A DNA stretch of 64,000 nt from Ooceraea biroi (lineage: Eukaryota; Arthropoda; Insecta; Hymenoptera; Formicidae): positions 10,912,001 through 10,976,000 of the forward strand of contig NC_039510.1 of NCBI RefSeq assembly GCF_003672135.1. The letters are read 5' to 3'. The translations under genes and the position numbers were made by a program. A model generated the notes under the pieces. That model was given only the letters and a program-made list of their open reading frames with translations. It made no database searches and was not told the origin of the DNA. Within the stretch, counting starts at the first letter, position 1; each line of letters opens with the position of its first letter. Shown one piece after another: positions 11,160-23,155 of this stretch.

Positions 11160-12660
11160 ATTCATATAGAACGTGATATAATCTGTGCTTCCGCAAGTTC
11201 AATTTCACTCAAGAATAATCGTCGCGATCCTTGAATATGTTCCCCGTATATCTTTGCCGAATAGGACATACAAAGTTTTCGATGCGATGGATTGCAGCAA
11301 GTCAAACGGATTGCAGCTACGCAAACTTCGGCTACCTCGCACATTCGAATTTTGCAAGCGAAGGTCAAGTGTCAGTCGTAGTCGCCTACTATCTGAAACG
11401 GGCAAAGTTCGTCGCGAGCAGTTTCGCCGTTGAATGCGGATGTACAGGTTCTGCTCTAATCTTGAGAATTTCCTCGCCAATAATCCCGAGAATTTCACGA
11501 ATTCTCATTTAGCCAAATTCGCGTTTCGCAGTAACTTCGTCGGATCATTCCATAATCTTGTTAAGGCATATTGCATTAAGCGATTTCGCGAATGCGCAGC
11601 GGCGGATTTACGACGACGGGGAAAACCATAATGGAAGTCGCAATAAAAAATCTATTTGCTTTGTCAATCGAACGCCCGCCGGCCGCCTTGGCTGGCGCAA
11701 TTTTCGATATGTTGGATTTTCCGAGATTTATCTTCTCTTGTTTACGAGCCGACATTGTGACAACGTTAAAATTTCCTTCGGCAGTGTTGAGTTGCGCGAG
11801 ACTATAGAACAGATCAATAAGTGTATGAACTAGTCCACGTAAAGATTCGTGTTTCAATTTTCTCGCGAATAATTGCGACGTCGTAAAATTATAATACTGA
11901 CGACGTACGAAATGGGATCTTAAATCTACCGTTACGGTGCCTCCGTTTTCCGCGATAGCGAAGTTACGAGTTAATTGAGTGCGCGATTTGTTAGAGCGAT
12001 CGGAGGAGCACGCGATTGTTATAGCTCACGTATTGAATATAGCGAGTATCATTTGACGTCAATTTAATTCCGCTATAATTCGAATACGTAATGCAACCTG
12101 GCGCGGATTTAATTTTGCGAAATATGGATAGGATGTATCGCGTGCGTAACGGATCACATTTTAAATAACGTATTGTTGAATGCGCATTGCAAACTTCCCT
12201 TCGAATGTGAACGAGTGCGCCCGTCAAGAAGAAACAGAACGCTGCGTTTCATGTCGTGGAAAATCGAGGCTGCCGATAATATCGGGTGAACGGCGGATCG
12301 ATATTCCTGTTGGAATACTGACGGCTGGGATATTTGGGCATCGAAAAGCATCCTTAGAATAGAGGCACGCTGGTGCAGTTGGTGGAGCGATTAAACGGAA
12401 TTTCGATGAACGACGACCGACGGCCAGAATCATCCTGTTGTAGCTTCCCTCTCTTTCTCTATCCCTTTCTCGAGATCTCCCTGTCTCTCTTTCTCTCTCC
12501 TCTTACGAGCCGCGGTTGCATATGGCGTCTGGTCGTCTGGCGGATGCTTTCGTCCTCCACCGGCATACCGGAAGTCTCAACGGGCTGCATCACTGTGGTC
12601 GAGAGAAATGGAGAGAGCGGTATATATCATGTGTAAGTCAGCGCTGCATACGTGTCTCAT
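11160..12660. other. CpG-rich patch ending in a pyrimidine tract
   Basis: Overlapping short open frames (60-97 codons) on both strands, none with a motif or good splice pair. A C/T-rich tract runs about 12438-12508 on the plus strand. No gene is called. Confidence 0.45.
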
Positions 12661-15300
12661 AAACGAGCACGGTCGTGTCTATATGTGTGGATAATGCTAA
12701 AGCCCAAAATAATCTCGCGAGTTGCATCGGCCTCGATATGCATATGTAAAAGCTGCAAATATTAGAGACGAGAAGTGCCGTCCTGAATCTTTACACACCG
12801 GAACAATCGAGTATTAAGCGCTATCCAGACAAAAAAAAACCGTTGCTTCTTCTAATTATAAAAGCGAGGGAAGAAGTACCTTCCAAAAACGAGAATAGTA
12901 ATCAAAGAAATAATTTCCGATATACGCGATACAGAGTGTCATCAAACTGACATGGTCGTTTAATGCACATACGTTACATAATTGCTCGGTCTCACGATTG
13001 TGCATTCGATCAATTGGTTGAAAAACACGTCCACTTCTTCAGCGTCGCTCGACAAACAGGATTCCAATGAAGGCTGAACGTGATTTAATAAACGCGTGAC
13101 TCGTTAATGAAATCAATCATCCACTTGGCAATGGACGCCGAAGCTTAATCTCTGGATAGCTTAATGCGACCGATAATAAAATATTGTTATATTGACAATC
13201 GTGAGTGTCGTTTCATCGCGCGATCACCGAGCTTTCGTAAAATGCATTTTTCTTTTTAAGAAGCGTACGCGCGTTATCTCTTCGAGCGAGAGAGCGTAAA
13301 GTGGAGAACTCAGAATCAGGGTAGGTATAATTCTGCAGGTTTGTCCCGGACTGACATAACTAACATCGACGACTGTACGGGGCTATGGACGTTGGGAAAG
13401 CCATTAGCGTCCAAAGCAGTCCACCAACCCTGTTCGTTCCCTGTTCCCTTTCGAGCTCCCTCTGTCCACCTCATTCTACCTTCATCTCGCAGCTGCGACG
13501 CCGGACAGCATCTTTGCATAACGAATAACGATGGCGCTCCTTTCGCATATTTTATTCCTGCATTTTAATGTGTGACACTTAAATATCTGAGATATTTTTA
13601 ATTTCTCAAGAACTTGAATTTAAATCGGCTCTCTGCAACCGACTTGTTTCAGGCTTTTTTAATGATGCGAGGAAAACTAAATATAAGGTCGAATTAAGTA
13701 AACTGCATATGAAACAGAGAGAAAAAGAGATATATTCTTTTGTGAGAGTTATACAAAACAAAACGACTCAGAAAGGGAATTGCTCGCTAAACTCCGCTAT
13801 GTAGATTACGATTTCAGCAGAAAATATCCGGTTTTCTAGGAATAGGATTTCAAACTTATTCACAAAAGTCGTTAGAGATGGAAACAAGATTACTATTATA
13901 TTCAATTTGAATCGAATTCAATACTCATGGTATCACGTATCACGTCGATTGTTAAGCGCACCAGAATTAATCCGAAGCGCGCTAACATAACGACCTTACC
14001 GCGGCTTATCTGGGAATTAAATCGATCCCAAGTTCGCAGTTGCTGAAGATATGGCTGTGATACCGACGCCACGAGCGGAAAGATCACAATCTCTAACACA
14101 GAACCGCTCGATCGTGGAAAGGAAACACACAACCGGCCTGCTGGTTTCAGTTCGGCTGTTCAACCACTTCCGGATAGGAAGTAGCGCATGTTACAGAGGT
14201 CGAACGCTACTTCCATCTACTTTCAATAGACATCATTGCACGTTTGGCATATTGTTGCCCTCGATTGGCCGAACGGCCAGCCACCCATCCCTCTCCCACG
14301 GTATCTCTTGCATTTTGCAACGTCCGTACGCTCGGGGCGTTTCTCCGCGATGCGATTTTGTTATTTTGTTTACACCGGAGCGAATAGAAACAGCGGACTT
14401 TATTGGCCCGTTCAGGAAATGTTCAGGTTATTTGAAATGTTGCAGGAACTTTTACGAAGAAGAAATACGCCCGCGATGTTGATCCACCGTTGCTCCGCAC
14501 GATCGAATATGCGCGGTGGTTTCAACTTGCTGAAAGCAGCAGTTGTTGGAGTTGCGTCAGCGACGGGTCAACGTTTCCTCGGCATGCCTAGATTTGCTGA
14601 GTGGCTCAATCAAATTGATTCCCTAGTTTATTTAGTTACGGGATGGGAAGTGCATCGATAACCGATGTTTCACTATAATGTGTCTCGTCGGTGTGTATAA
14701 ATTAGATCAGCAGTTTTCGGGATCAGAAATTTCACCGGAAAATTGGATATCATGCTGGCGAGTGAAGACGAATTTCATTATCGTGTTGCACGGTCCAACG
14801 ATCGCTTGCTTGAAATATCGGGGATTATTACGTTTCTTTGTTTTTATGAGTCTCAGAGAGCACAGATAGAATTGGAGAAAGTGCATTTCAATATTATAAA
14901 TACACAAAATGTTTTCGCCATTAAATATTTATTCATGATAACGGTAATTGATGTTAAAGCATATCCCTCAGTTTGTGCAGTATCGAAAATTAGATTTACT
15001 TTAATCCCTGTTCCGGGGATACGGGGAGATTTTTTTGAAAAGCGTCTCTCTCGATAGATTTCGCGCAGTACTCGATATAGTAACGTAGCCGAATGTGTAG
15101 ATTTCAAAATGAAAGTGATCGAAGCAAAGAGATGTAACGGCTGGTTATTGAAACAGAGTAATGGAGGAAATTCTTTTCGCGTACGCAACTGTATTGACAA
15201 ATTGAATTGTCGATTTTTGATATTCTCAAAATTCGTAACAAATTCCATTCCTTGTTTTCACGCGGCTTTGCACGCTGTTGCACTGCAAACTATATATGCA
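12661..15300. other. Mixed stretch, no gene supported
   Basis: A CpG-rich part at about 14040-14660 holds open frames of 143 and 141 codons on the plus strand. The second reads protein-like to its stop at 14659-14661, but there is no recognised family and no clear acceptor. Near 13582 there is a small palindrome, AAATATCT-G-AGATATTT. The rest is AT-rich. Confidence 0.4.
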
Positions 15301-15304
15301 TGAT

Positions 15305-15414
15305 ATGTATATATATATATAATATGTATATACATGTACATATGTATATATACACACACATATATGTATATATATGTGTATATATATATATGTATATGTA
15401 TACATACACATATA
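15305..15414. repeat. Compound (TA)n/(CATA)n microsatellite
   Basis: About 110 bases of alternating purine-pyrimidine TA, TG and CA steps with interruptions. Frames across it translate to Tyr/Ile/Met repeats and are not genes. Confidence 0.9.
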
Positions 15415-16179
15415 GTTGCAAAGACTGAATTAATCGAATATACGATCTCGCAATTCTAATCTCAGTGTGTTTCCGCATTGTGAAATGCATTGGCGGTGCG
15501 TAATGCCATTGTTTGACTCTACGGCGAGAGAGGATATACGCGAGTATAATTCTGCAATTTCGAACGGTCGTTCCGATTCTATGTTACCGTGATGCTTCCA
15601 CAAACTGCGTCGCAAAGCGACTGAATCGGCGAGATAATCCGCACGCTGTACATTCGGCCTGAAATTTAAGAGAGGCTGCGTATTTTTGCAAAATACGATT
15701 TCTCGACAGCACCTGCCGATGAATCGCCAATTGCTTCTCGTAGCTTTGGACACGCGACTGGAATGGGCAAACAGGATGGACGCCTTTCGAAGTGAAGTAA
15801 TAAATAATGCAAAATCGGGATTAATATCGTGCCACGTACGTGACGAAGTTTGCGTGTAACTTTCGCAACAGACTATGCCCGCAACGTCGACAGATGGCGG
15901 CGAGCCGCTCGTCTATACCGTTCCTTTCGTAATATATTCCGTCCTTTGGCCTGTCGGACCGCATGTTGTTATAAAACGCAGGAGCGACGGCTGCGTTTAT
16001 CGTGAATTTTAGTTACGAAGCCGTCAAGTTTTCGGGACCTGTCTCCCCCCTCGTTCCTATACCCCATGCCATCCCTTTCGTAACACGCGTGCGAGGAATC
16101 GTGGGTGAAACTATTCGAGTTTATGCATGCGGGGTACATAACTCTTCGCGATATCGTCCCAAGAATGGATGCTGCAACC

Positions 16180-16217
16180 AAGAATATTAACTAAGAATGT
16201 TAACTAAAAATATTAAC
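16180..16217. repeat. 13-bp tandem repeat, about 2.9 copies
   Basis: Units aagaatattaact, aagaatgttaact and a shortened aaaaatattaac follow each other directly. Confidence 0.85.
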
Positions 16218-16349
16218 AAGACTATTTTAATGATATTGATAACTAGCCGTTGAGTCAACACAGATATTTAAAAACTATTGACTGAGATTTAGACCAGATT
16301 AGATTCTCATTTAATTATATGCGTGCTGTATTACTACAGCAGGAGAAAA

Positions 16350-16379
16350 TTAATATTTAAATGTAATTAATATTTAAAT
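16350..16379. repeat. 13-base direct repeat with 4-base spacer
   Basis: ttaatatttaaat occurs at 16350-16362 and 16367-16379, separated by gtaa. Very AT-rich, so slippage is the likely origin. Confidence 0.75.
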
Positions 16380-17879
16380 ATAAAGACGTAAGAGAGAGAG
16401 AGAAAAATAATTTATATATTTTTGATATTTTTAATTCGAAATGTTGTATATTCTCAGACAAAGCTGATGCATATAGTTAAGATGATTTCTTCCTTATCTT
16501 AATTATATAAAAGTATAAGAAGCAACATTCGTTTTATTGATATTTTATTGATAAAAGAAAAATATCATTGATATTGTGTGAGCTAAATATGATATATATT
16601 TGAAAACATTATAAGCAATGAACAATACGGGTAGCTTTTAAGTGATTTCATATCTCGCAGGAATCCATTCTTTCATACAATTTGAAAAATTCGTAAAAGA
16701 AACCTTTCACTACGAAAGTAGGATCAGTAGAATAGAGATAACCATAAAATTTTCTTTGGCAGCAGCATATTATACTTTCGAGAGTTTCAAGCATTAAACT
16801 TCAAAGGTTTCTACCCAAAATTGGCGTGATATCGTTCTCTGCCTCGAGAAAAATAAATTTCTACATGTCCGCTGAATCGGTATGGAAATTTTGCGGGGAG
16901 AAAGAGAGAGAAACGAATAACAAATTCAATAAATCGTAAATCGATATAAAAAAACACTGTTATTTGCAATTGTAGCCTACAAATTATACAGATATTGCGA
17001 TAAATATTTTTAGTTAATGGCTTATATTTTCTTATAGCAAAAGCGGATAAATTCAATGGCACTTCTAAAAGAAAAATGAAAACTTTAAAAGATTTCGCAA
17101 GATCCGGAATAATTTACAATGAAATCTAGCTTTCGAATTCCAAGATTAATCAAATTATTTTTTTCTTAAATTTTGAAAACATGATTTCAAACGTTTTGTA
17201 ATCCAAATAAAATAAAACTAAGTAAAACGGATACAAGCAATTTTCTTTTAAATTATGTGAACAATATTGAGATACTTTATAGTTAAACGTTGTCTACAAA
17301 AAAGTGCAAATAACCTATATCCAGAAGATTATTTTTTCTTTTTAAATTAAATGCTAGATTTACATCACAATATGCTTAGCTATTTTAATCATGCCCGAAC
17401 AATCGATTATCGATCACATCAAAAATTTACTGCGTTCCGAATGTTTATTTATACGCGCTTTGTTGATGTAATTGAATGTATCACAATACGATTTCGCATG
17501 ATCCAACCGTGCATCAAATCATACAATATCTCGATAGACTTTCTGATTTCATGACCGTACTTTGTTTTTGTACAATGGCGTTTTACAACGTGACAGGGCG
17601 TATTTTGCCACCACTGTAAATTATTCGGTTCTCTTTGTATGCAATGCAATTCACGAGGCGTGAAATCCACCAAAAATATAATAAAGCGACTCTTTCGCGT
17701 TACATCCGTCATCCTGTGACTCTAGTCGAAACATTGTATTCTGGTTCCATTACTGCGCGCTATCTAAAAATTCGCATATTTAAATGTATATTTTATGTTA
17801 CCATCATGGAGCTTTCGCCATCGCCTGTTTTCCACTTCACACGTTGTTTAATCGAGATTCATTTATTCGTTTTCAAAAT

Positions 17880-17900
17880 CAGTGTATGCTGCATACACTG
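17880..17900. repeat. 21-base palindrome with one central base
   Basis: CAGTGTATGC and its exact complement GCATACACTG flank a single T. Perfect 10-bp arms; it could be a dimer-binding site or a chance palindrome. Confidence 0.7.
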
Positions 17901-19328
17901 TACATGTTATGGATAAATTATAATATTTATCGTAATGAGAAAGATTCTGTTATAATGACAGAACATGAAATTTTATTGAAATCTTCATTGAAATAATATC
18001 CAAACATTCATACAAATCAATGTAAGAATTTTCGAGTTTCGAGTGCCTATTACTTTGAATGTCTTTCCATCCTGATTTGATCGAATTCTCATTAGCCGCG
18101 TAACTTTTGTTTTCCGTGCAGGAAGCTGCGGCGGGTGATTTCCGTTCGTACGAGCAAACTTGTTGCTTATGTATCGGACGACTTCCGGAGAGTTTGGAGT
18201 CGTTCCAAGGTATGTAGACAGTTGGCTGTACGTGCGTATCCTGAGGGAGTTGCGAGTTAGGTGGTTACAGTCAACATCGCATGGCGATAGACATTTATAT
18301 TGTAAACATTTGATATTATAAAATATATGCATAAATACACACGTCGAATAATAGGCATATTATGCCATAATCAGTAAAAGTATTGGAGCGTTTTGACCGT
18401 GGAACTATTATGGCAAAAGAATTTTATCGATTAATTATAATATAAAGCAGGGTATTATATCCGGCGGATATTAATTCAATTGAAATTTCCATGTCATTAT
18501 CTCCTCGCGTCATTAGTTTCCATATATTATTAATTATTATTGTAAATATGATTTAAATTACCTGTAAAATCGGTTTGTAGCTATGATACATCAGTTATAA
18601 AATATTCTTTATGTCTCTCTCATAGAGAATATTCTTGTGTTAATTAAATGTCTGATGAGTTAGAATATGTTACTGGTGTAAATAACTTATATATCCAATG
18701 ACACCGCTCTTTCGAGTAATAAGATGAAAGTTTCGTACATTAAAAAATTGCGCCGCTTCATTCAAAAAGCGGCATTCGGCAAATTGGATGAGTTGTCCGA
18801 AGTCGTAAAATTTCTGCCGAATCGCAGCAATTATGCAATCGCTCGTAATCCCCATAAGTCGATAATACCTTCGCGAGTGTAAAAGCTCTGCTCGTTCGGT
18901 TTTGGACATCCATATGGCTTCTACCTTCTAAACGATAATGCATGCGCTATTACAGGTGTGCGTACGTACGCAAACACAGTTCGTATTTATCGATATGTGC
19001 CGGGAGAGTACCTAGGAATCGCACACATCAATGTAATACCGTTATATAATTCGCTTCGATCCACCATTTCAATATTTGATTTAACTGATTACACGGGATG
19101 TTTGGGAAGGTTGGAAATTTATAGTGGCTCGGAATGCGATGTTATCACGCGCGATTGCTGTTTTTTCTACAGCAATTACAACAATAACGTGACGTCTTTC
19201 GTTTTGCACGCAAAATTGCGATATAATACAATACGTCGCGGATGATTCTTGTAGGCTTGACTCTCATATTTCTGAACATAAAGATTAATCGATATACACC
19301 GTGCGCCGCGCGATTTGATAAAATACAC

Positions 19329-19367
19329 ACTCATGGAATTAACTCATGGAATTACCTCATGGGATTG
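19329..19367. repeat. 13-bp tandem repeat, three copies
   Basis: actcatggaatta twice exactly (19329-19341, 19342-19354), then a diverged cctcatgggattg (19355-19367). Confidence 0.85.
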
Positions 19368-19549
19368 CCTGATGATTGATGCTTAATTCTCAAAGTTTCC
19401 ATAATGATCCTTCCAATCCATTTTGCCTGCCGAATCATTTCACTCCATTATGCGTTTCATTATTACGGATGCGATGAGAATTATTCATCCTTTCGGATAT
19501 TAGGAAATATTTGAACATTTCGACAGTAATGCTAAATCCGCATTATTAC

Positions 19550-21120
19550 GGCAAATTATTTCGAACAAGCGGAATCAAGCGCAGTGCGCTTCCACGCATA
19601 CCTCGTTTCCGGCATTTCGAGCAAGGCGTTTCCAAATTCGATTGAAGAAATCGCGTCATGTTGCACGCGCATTGCGCACACAGACTGCAATTGCGCCGGC
19701 ACTCGCCGGGGATGGTCCTTCTTTTTTAAGGGCCGCGTAAATTCACAGTTATATGAGAAGATCGTTAAGGACGTATCGACTATCGTTCTGCTGTCGATTC
19801 TGCTGAATGTGTCGTTGCAAGACGACACGGCCGGTCAGTCTGTTTCCCCCGCAGGCCTGCGCTTTGCGGTTTACGCTGTCAAAGCCTTTCCCTACGGAGT
19901 GTGCACTGTCACCATGCAGCCTCGTTTGCAGAGGCTTGATATCGTGTCGCGTCAGCCGTACCGGCCCTTTAACCGTAAACCAAGTAGAGCTACCGAGCTT
20001 ATCTGGTGCGCCTTGGAATTACGACGAGTCGTGAGACGATGAGGGGAGAACGTGGGAAAGGCAGCCATCGAGATAATTATCCGCCTTAAAAGTATGTTTT
20101 CATCGCGAGATGGGATTTTGAAGGGTGCACTTTCTTTCTCTCTTTCTCTCCTTCTTTGAAACGAGACGGCGCGTGTCTTTGTAGGGCAAGCCGCTTCTCC
20201 TTCGGATATTAACCGAATTAGCAGAAAGAAAAGGGACCGCACTTCGGCGCAATGTCCTTAATGGACATCTCAATGCAAGCGGAAGATCGGTGCTTTGCAT
20301 CCTGTCGCCACCGAGACGGAGCTTACGCCTCGCGTGCAACCGCGTGACTCGCGTATTTCGTTTTTTTCCCTGCACTTTTTCTTGGCACGGTTTTTTTCTC
20401 ACGCCGGTAATTACGCACTGGCTGTAAACGACTTGCGGGTAAGTTGCCGGGCGCGCGAAGAAAAAATCCGTCGCTAAACGCATCTCCTGGCATCGTAAAT
20501 GCACACGTGCGTCTGTAGGGCAGCCTTTAATAAAAAGATTAATATCGCGGAATAAGAGTAAAACGATGTCCGTGGTGGCGTGATAAAGTGCCGCGCGGCT
20601 AAACAGGAAAATAGTAAAAACCAAGTCAGACGGGGCGCGGCGGGGGCAGGCGCGGCTTTATCGAATCGTGCGACGCGTTTACGTGCGCGCAGATACGCCA
20701 GGGGTGGCCGCATTATTTGTATCTTATCGCACGTACGCGTTACCGGCACACGCGTGCACACATCGCGAACGAATCGCACGAGGTTGCGCTTCGAAGTAAA
20801 GCTTCGCGTACACACATCGGATTCGGTCGCGGAACGGCCCGGTGCACTTTTAATTAAAGTCGCCGGGGGTGTGCCTTAACGGTCCAATCCGTGTCGTAAA
20901 CCGTTACCGCGGGAGTATACGTCCCGTTTTTACGTTCGTTCGCCCTCGTGCGTCTTTCCTCTCCGTTAAAGTCGCTGCCTGATAGCGGGCTTACGATGCA
21001 GCTGATAATCTTTGTGCCGATAATGTCTCGCGTGCGTTGCGCTCCTCGTATGTTATTACCCGTGAGGATAATGCCTTAAAGATTTTATTTCGCGTGATGG
21101 AAATGGTTTGCCTTGCGGTG
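19550..21120. other. Large CpG-rich patch
   Basis: The longest stop-free frame of the window (174 codons, 20100-20624 minus) and a 152-codon plus frame at 19584-20042 lie here. They overlap other open frames, begin without good starts, and show no domain. High CpG content makes such openness expected. It may be regulatory or a distant promoter; no exon is called. Confidence 0.45.
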
Positions 21121-23107
21121 TGAAGTAACTCGATACAACGACCAATATTTGTATCGCCAATCATGTACTAATGACTTGATACGAGTATATTATTAAAGTA
21201 TACGTCGTGGACATGAAACTAAAGTCTGTCAACTGGAAGATTTATGGTTTTTTAAAGCGTTGCACTTTTATTTTTTGACATTAAGTATTTTGTAAAATCA
21301 ATTCTTCATAGACACGATTTTTTCATTGGATGTGCAATATTGTTGATATTCATTGGCAGAACGTAAATCTCTGTTGAACAGGAACAAATTTTATCAAACA
21401 GCAGATAACTAGTGAATATAAAGTAATGTGCTATTCATGGTAAAGCATTTTCACCGGGCCATGTCATACGTCCGTATCAAATATTAATTACGGGTTTTTC
21501 TCACATCATTTTCGCGTGGGGCGTATCGTATCGGGAAGTACTAAATGGAAACAAACTGGCGGAGGCAGTAAATAACATTGTCGATAACGGGTGCTCGATA
21601 ATATGTGACTGTGAATGAAAAGCTTCACTTCCGGGGAGATTAAATGAGAATAAAATATGATAACGCCCTCCCGTTGATTCGATCAGGAAAAAATCATTAA
21701 TTGTGGATTGCGAAGATTGAAATAGAGAAAAATTTGAAAAATTTTTAATGCGCTTTAATAATGCGTTTGTGGAGATTAAACGTGTCCGCGGATGTGTATG
21801 ACGTATACTTATCGTGGCATATAGAATATTGAGCTGTATATTATAATTGTTAATGCTGTATCGATCGGTAGACGCAAAATAATTAATTTCTGTCATGCGT
21901 GTACAGTTTGACCTGGCTTTAACAAAGACAATGTGGCTTAAATTGAAGCTCTATTATATTATCTCAGTATATAAGTTCCATATATAGTTTAGTCTATGAT
22001 TCCATTTATTCATGTATCTGTCTATTTAAACGAAGCTTAAAACGAAATTTAATATATATATATATAAGTACAGAGAGAGAGAGAGAGAGAGAGAAAGAGT
22101 ATAGAGAAAGGGAACAGGATACATAACTTTGTAACTCCTCCGAAGGAACTCTTTATATACGTGCGCATGTGTGTGTATATGTGTATTTTTCTGATATAGC
22201 TTCGAAGGAATTATAAAATATCCTTTCTTTATTCCCTTTCTTTACTCTGTACTCTTATATAATTGAGAATCAAATGCCTCGCATTTATTTATGCGGAAAA
22301 TAAATTAACACATTTGGGTCGTTTATACGCATTTGTTAAAATAATTTCTATAAATTACTCTTCCGCAATAAGCTCTCTCTCTCTTATTTTTTATATAGAA
22401 AATGAGCTTTCGCACAAAATAATATTCATTGAACGAGAAGCATTGAAATTGCTTATTATAATTAATACAATATTGTCACACATTCACTATGATACAAAGA
22501 TATCAATTTTTTTCAGATATGCAATTTTTCAATTTCATTAAAAGACAGTGTTCTATATATTTCATTCAGTAAAAAACAAGTTTTACGTATAGCAAAAGAA
22601 TAGTACTGTAAAATATCATAATAAAAAAAATTAATTATTCAATAACACATAGATTTTTGGATCTCCACATAAATGTACAGACAATACTTACAAGACTGCT
22701 CAAATTGATTCTTTGTTTCATTCTTTTTTCACTCTTTTAAATAAGGAAATTCTAGAAATATACCAGTAATGCATACTTCTCAAATAAAATGCAAGAATCG
22801 TTAAGCATCGAGAGATCCACAAAGTTGTCGGTATAAATCTATTTCCTCCGTCGAGTTTCGGGTTCGAATAAGACATCTTAGCATATAGCGAGCCTCTCAG
22901 GATCAGTCGATGCGGGGGTCGCATCTAGGGTTGCAAGGCGGTTACATACGCTAGTACGACTGGTTGTATGTTAATGCTAATTTATTCAGAACGCCGAGCC
23001 GATCTACGGGCGAACATTGAACGAACTCATAAAATGGGCTCGACTTTACGTGCGCATACCATGCATTACGGCTAACGCACACGCATCAAATCTCTTTTGA
23101 TTTCCAG
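21121..23107. other. AT-rich gene-free stretch
   Basis: Contains the compound microsatellite at 22052-22094. Nothing else beyond short AT-rich frames. A consensus donor on the minus strand near 22690 stands alone with no coding sequence before it. Confidence 0.5.
22052..22094. repeat. Compound (TA)n-(GA)n microsatellite
   Basis: About seven TA units (22052-22066), a short linker, then eleven GA/AG units (22072-22094). (GA)n runs of this kind can bind GAGA-type factors in insects; that is family knowledge, with no evidence of use here. Confidence 0.9.
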
Positions 23108-23155
23108 TTCGAAGGGGATGCAAATCTCCGGCGACACCCTACGCGAGTCATCCTC
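23108..23155 (+). other. Candidate 48-base microexon
   Basis: A pyrimidine-rich run ending TTTCCAG (acceptor AG at 23106-23107) and a consensus donor GTAAGT (from 23156) bound a 48-base, CpG-containing segment that is open in all three plus frames, 16 codons long. Its length is a multiple of three, so it could be skipped without shifting frame. Good acceptor-donor pairs also arise by chance in 64 kb, and no partner exons are visible, so this is tentative. Confidence 0.2.

Larger units (their letters stand above)
15430..19540. other. Mostly AT-rich gene-free stretch
   Basis: CpG-rich only at about 15480-16150. It carries the 13-bp tandem repeats at 16180-16217 and 19329-19367, a direct repeat at 16350-16379, a small (GA)n run near 16391-16404 and the hairpin at 17880-17900. 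No open frame above 115 codons. Confidence 0.5.

Noticed and set aside
14042..14064. Minus-strand TATCACAGCCAT resembling the 5' end of the miR-2/miR-13 family
   Set aside because: Only about the first 12 bases agree; the upstream minus sequence gives only about a 6-7 bp weak pairing, not a pre-microRNA hairpin.
14236..14661. 141-codon plus-strand frame with protein-like end
   Set aside because: Overlaps a 143-codon frame, lacks an acceptor or promoter, and matches no family I know.
15290..15490. Tyr/Ile-rich open frames
   Set aside because: Translation of the TA/CATA microsatellite.
20100..20624. Longest open frame of the window (174 codons, minus)
   Set aside because: It lies in stop-poor CpG-rich DNA, overlaps other open frames, and has no recognisable domain or splice boundary.
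22855..22880. GGTTCGAAT resembling a tRNA B box
   Set aside because: The flanking bases do not form a T-arm stem, and no A box or acceptor stem fits.
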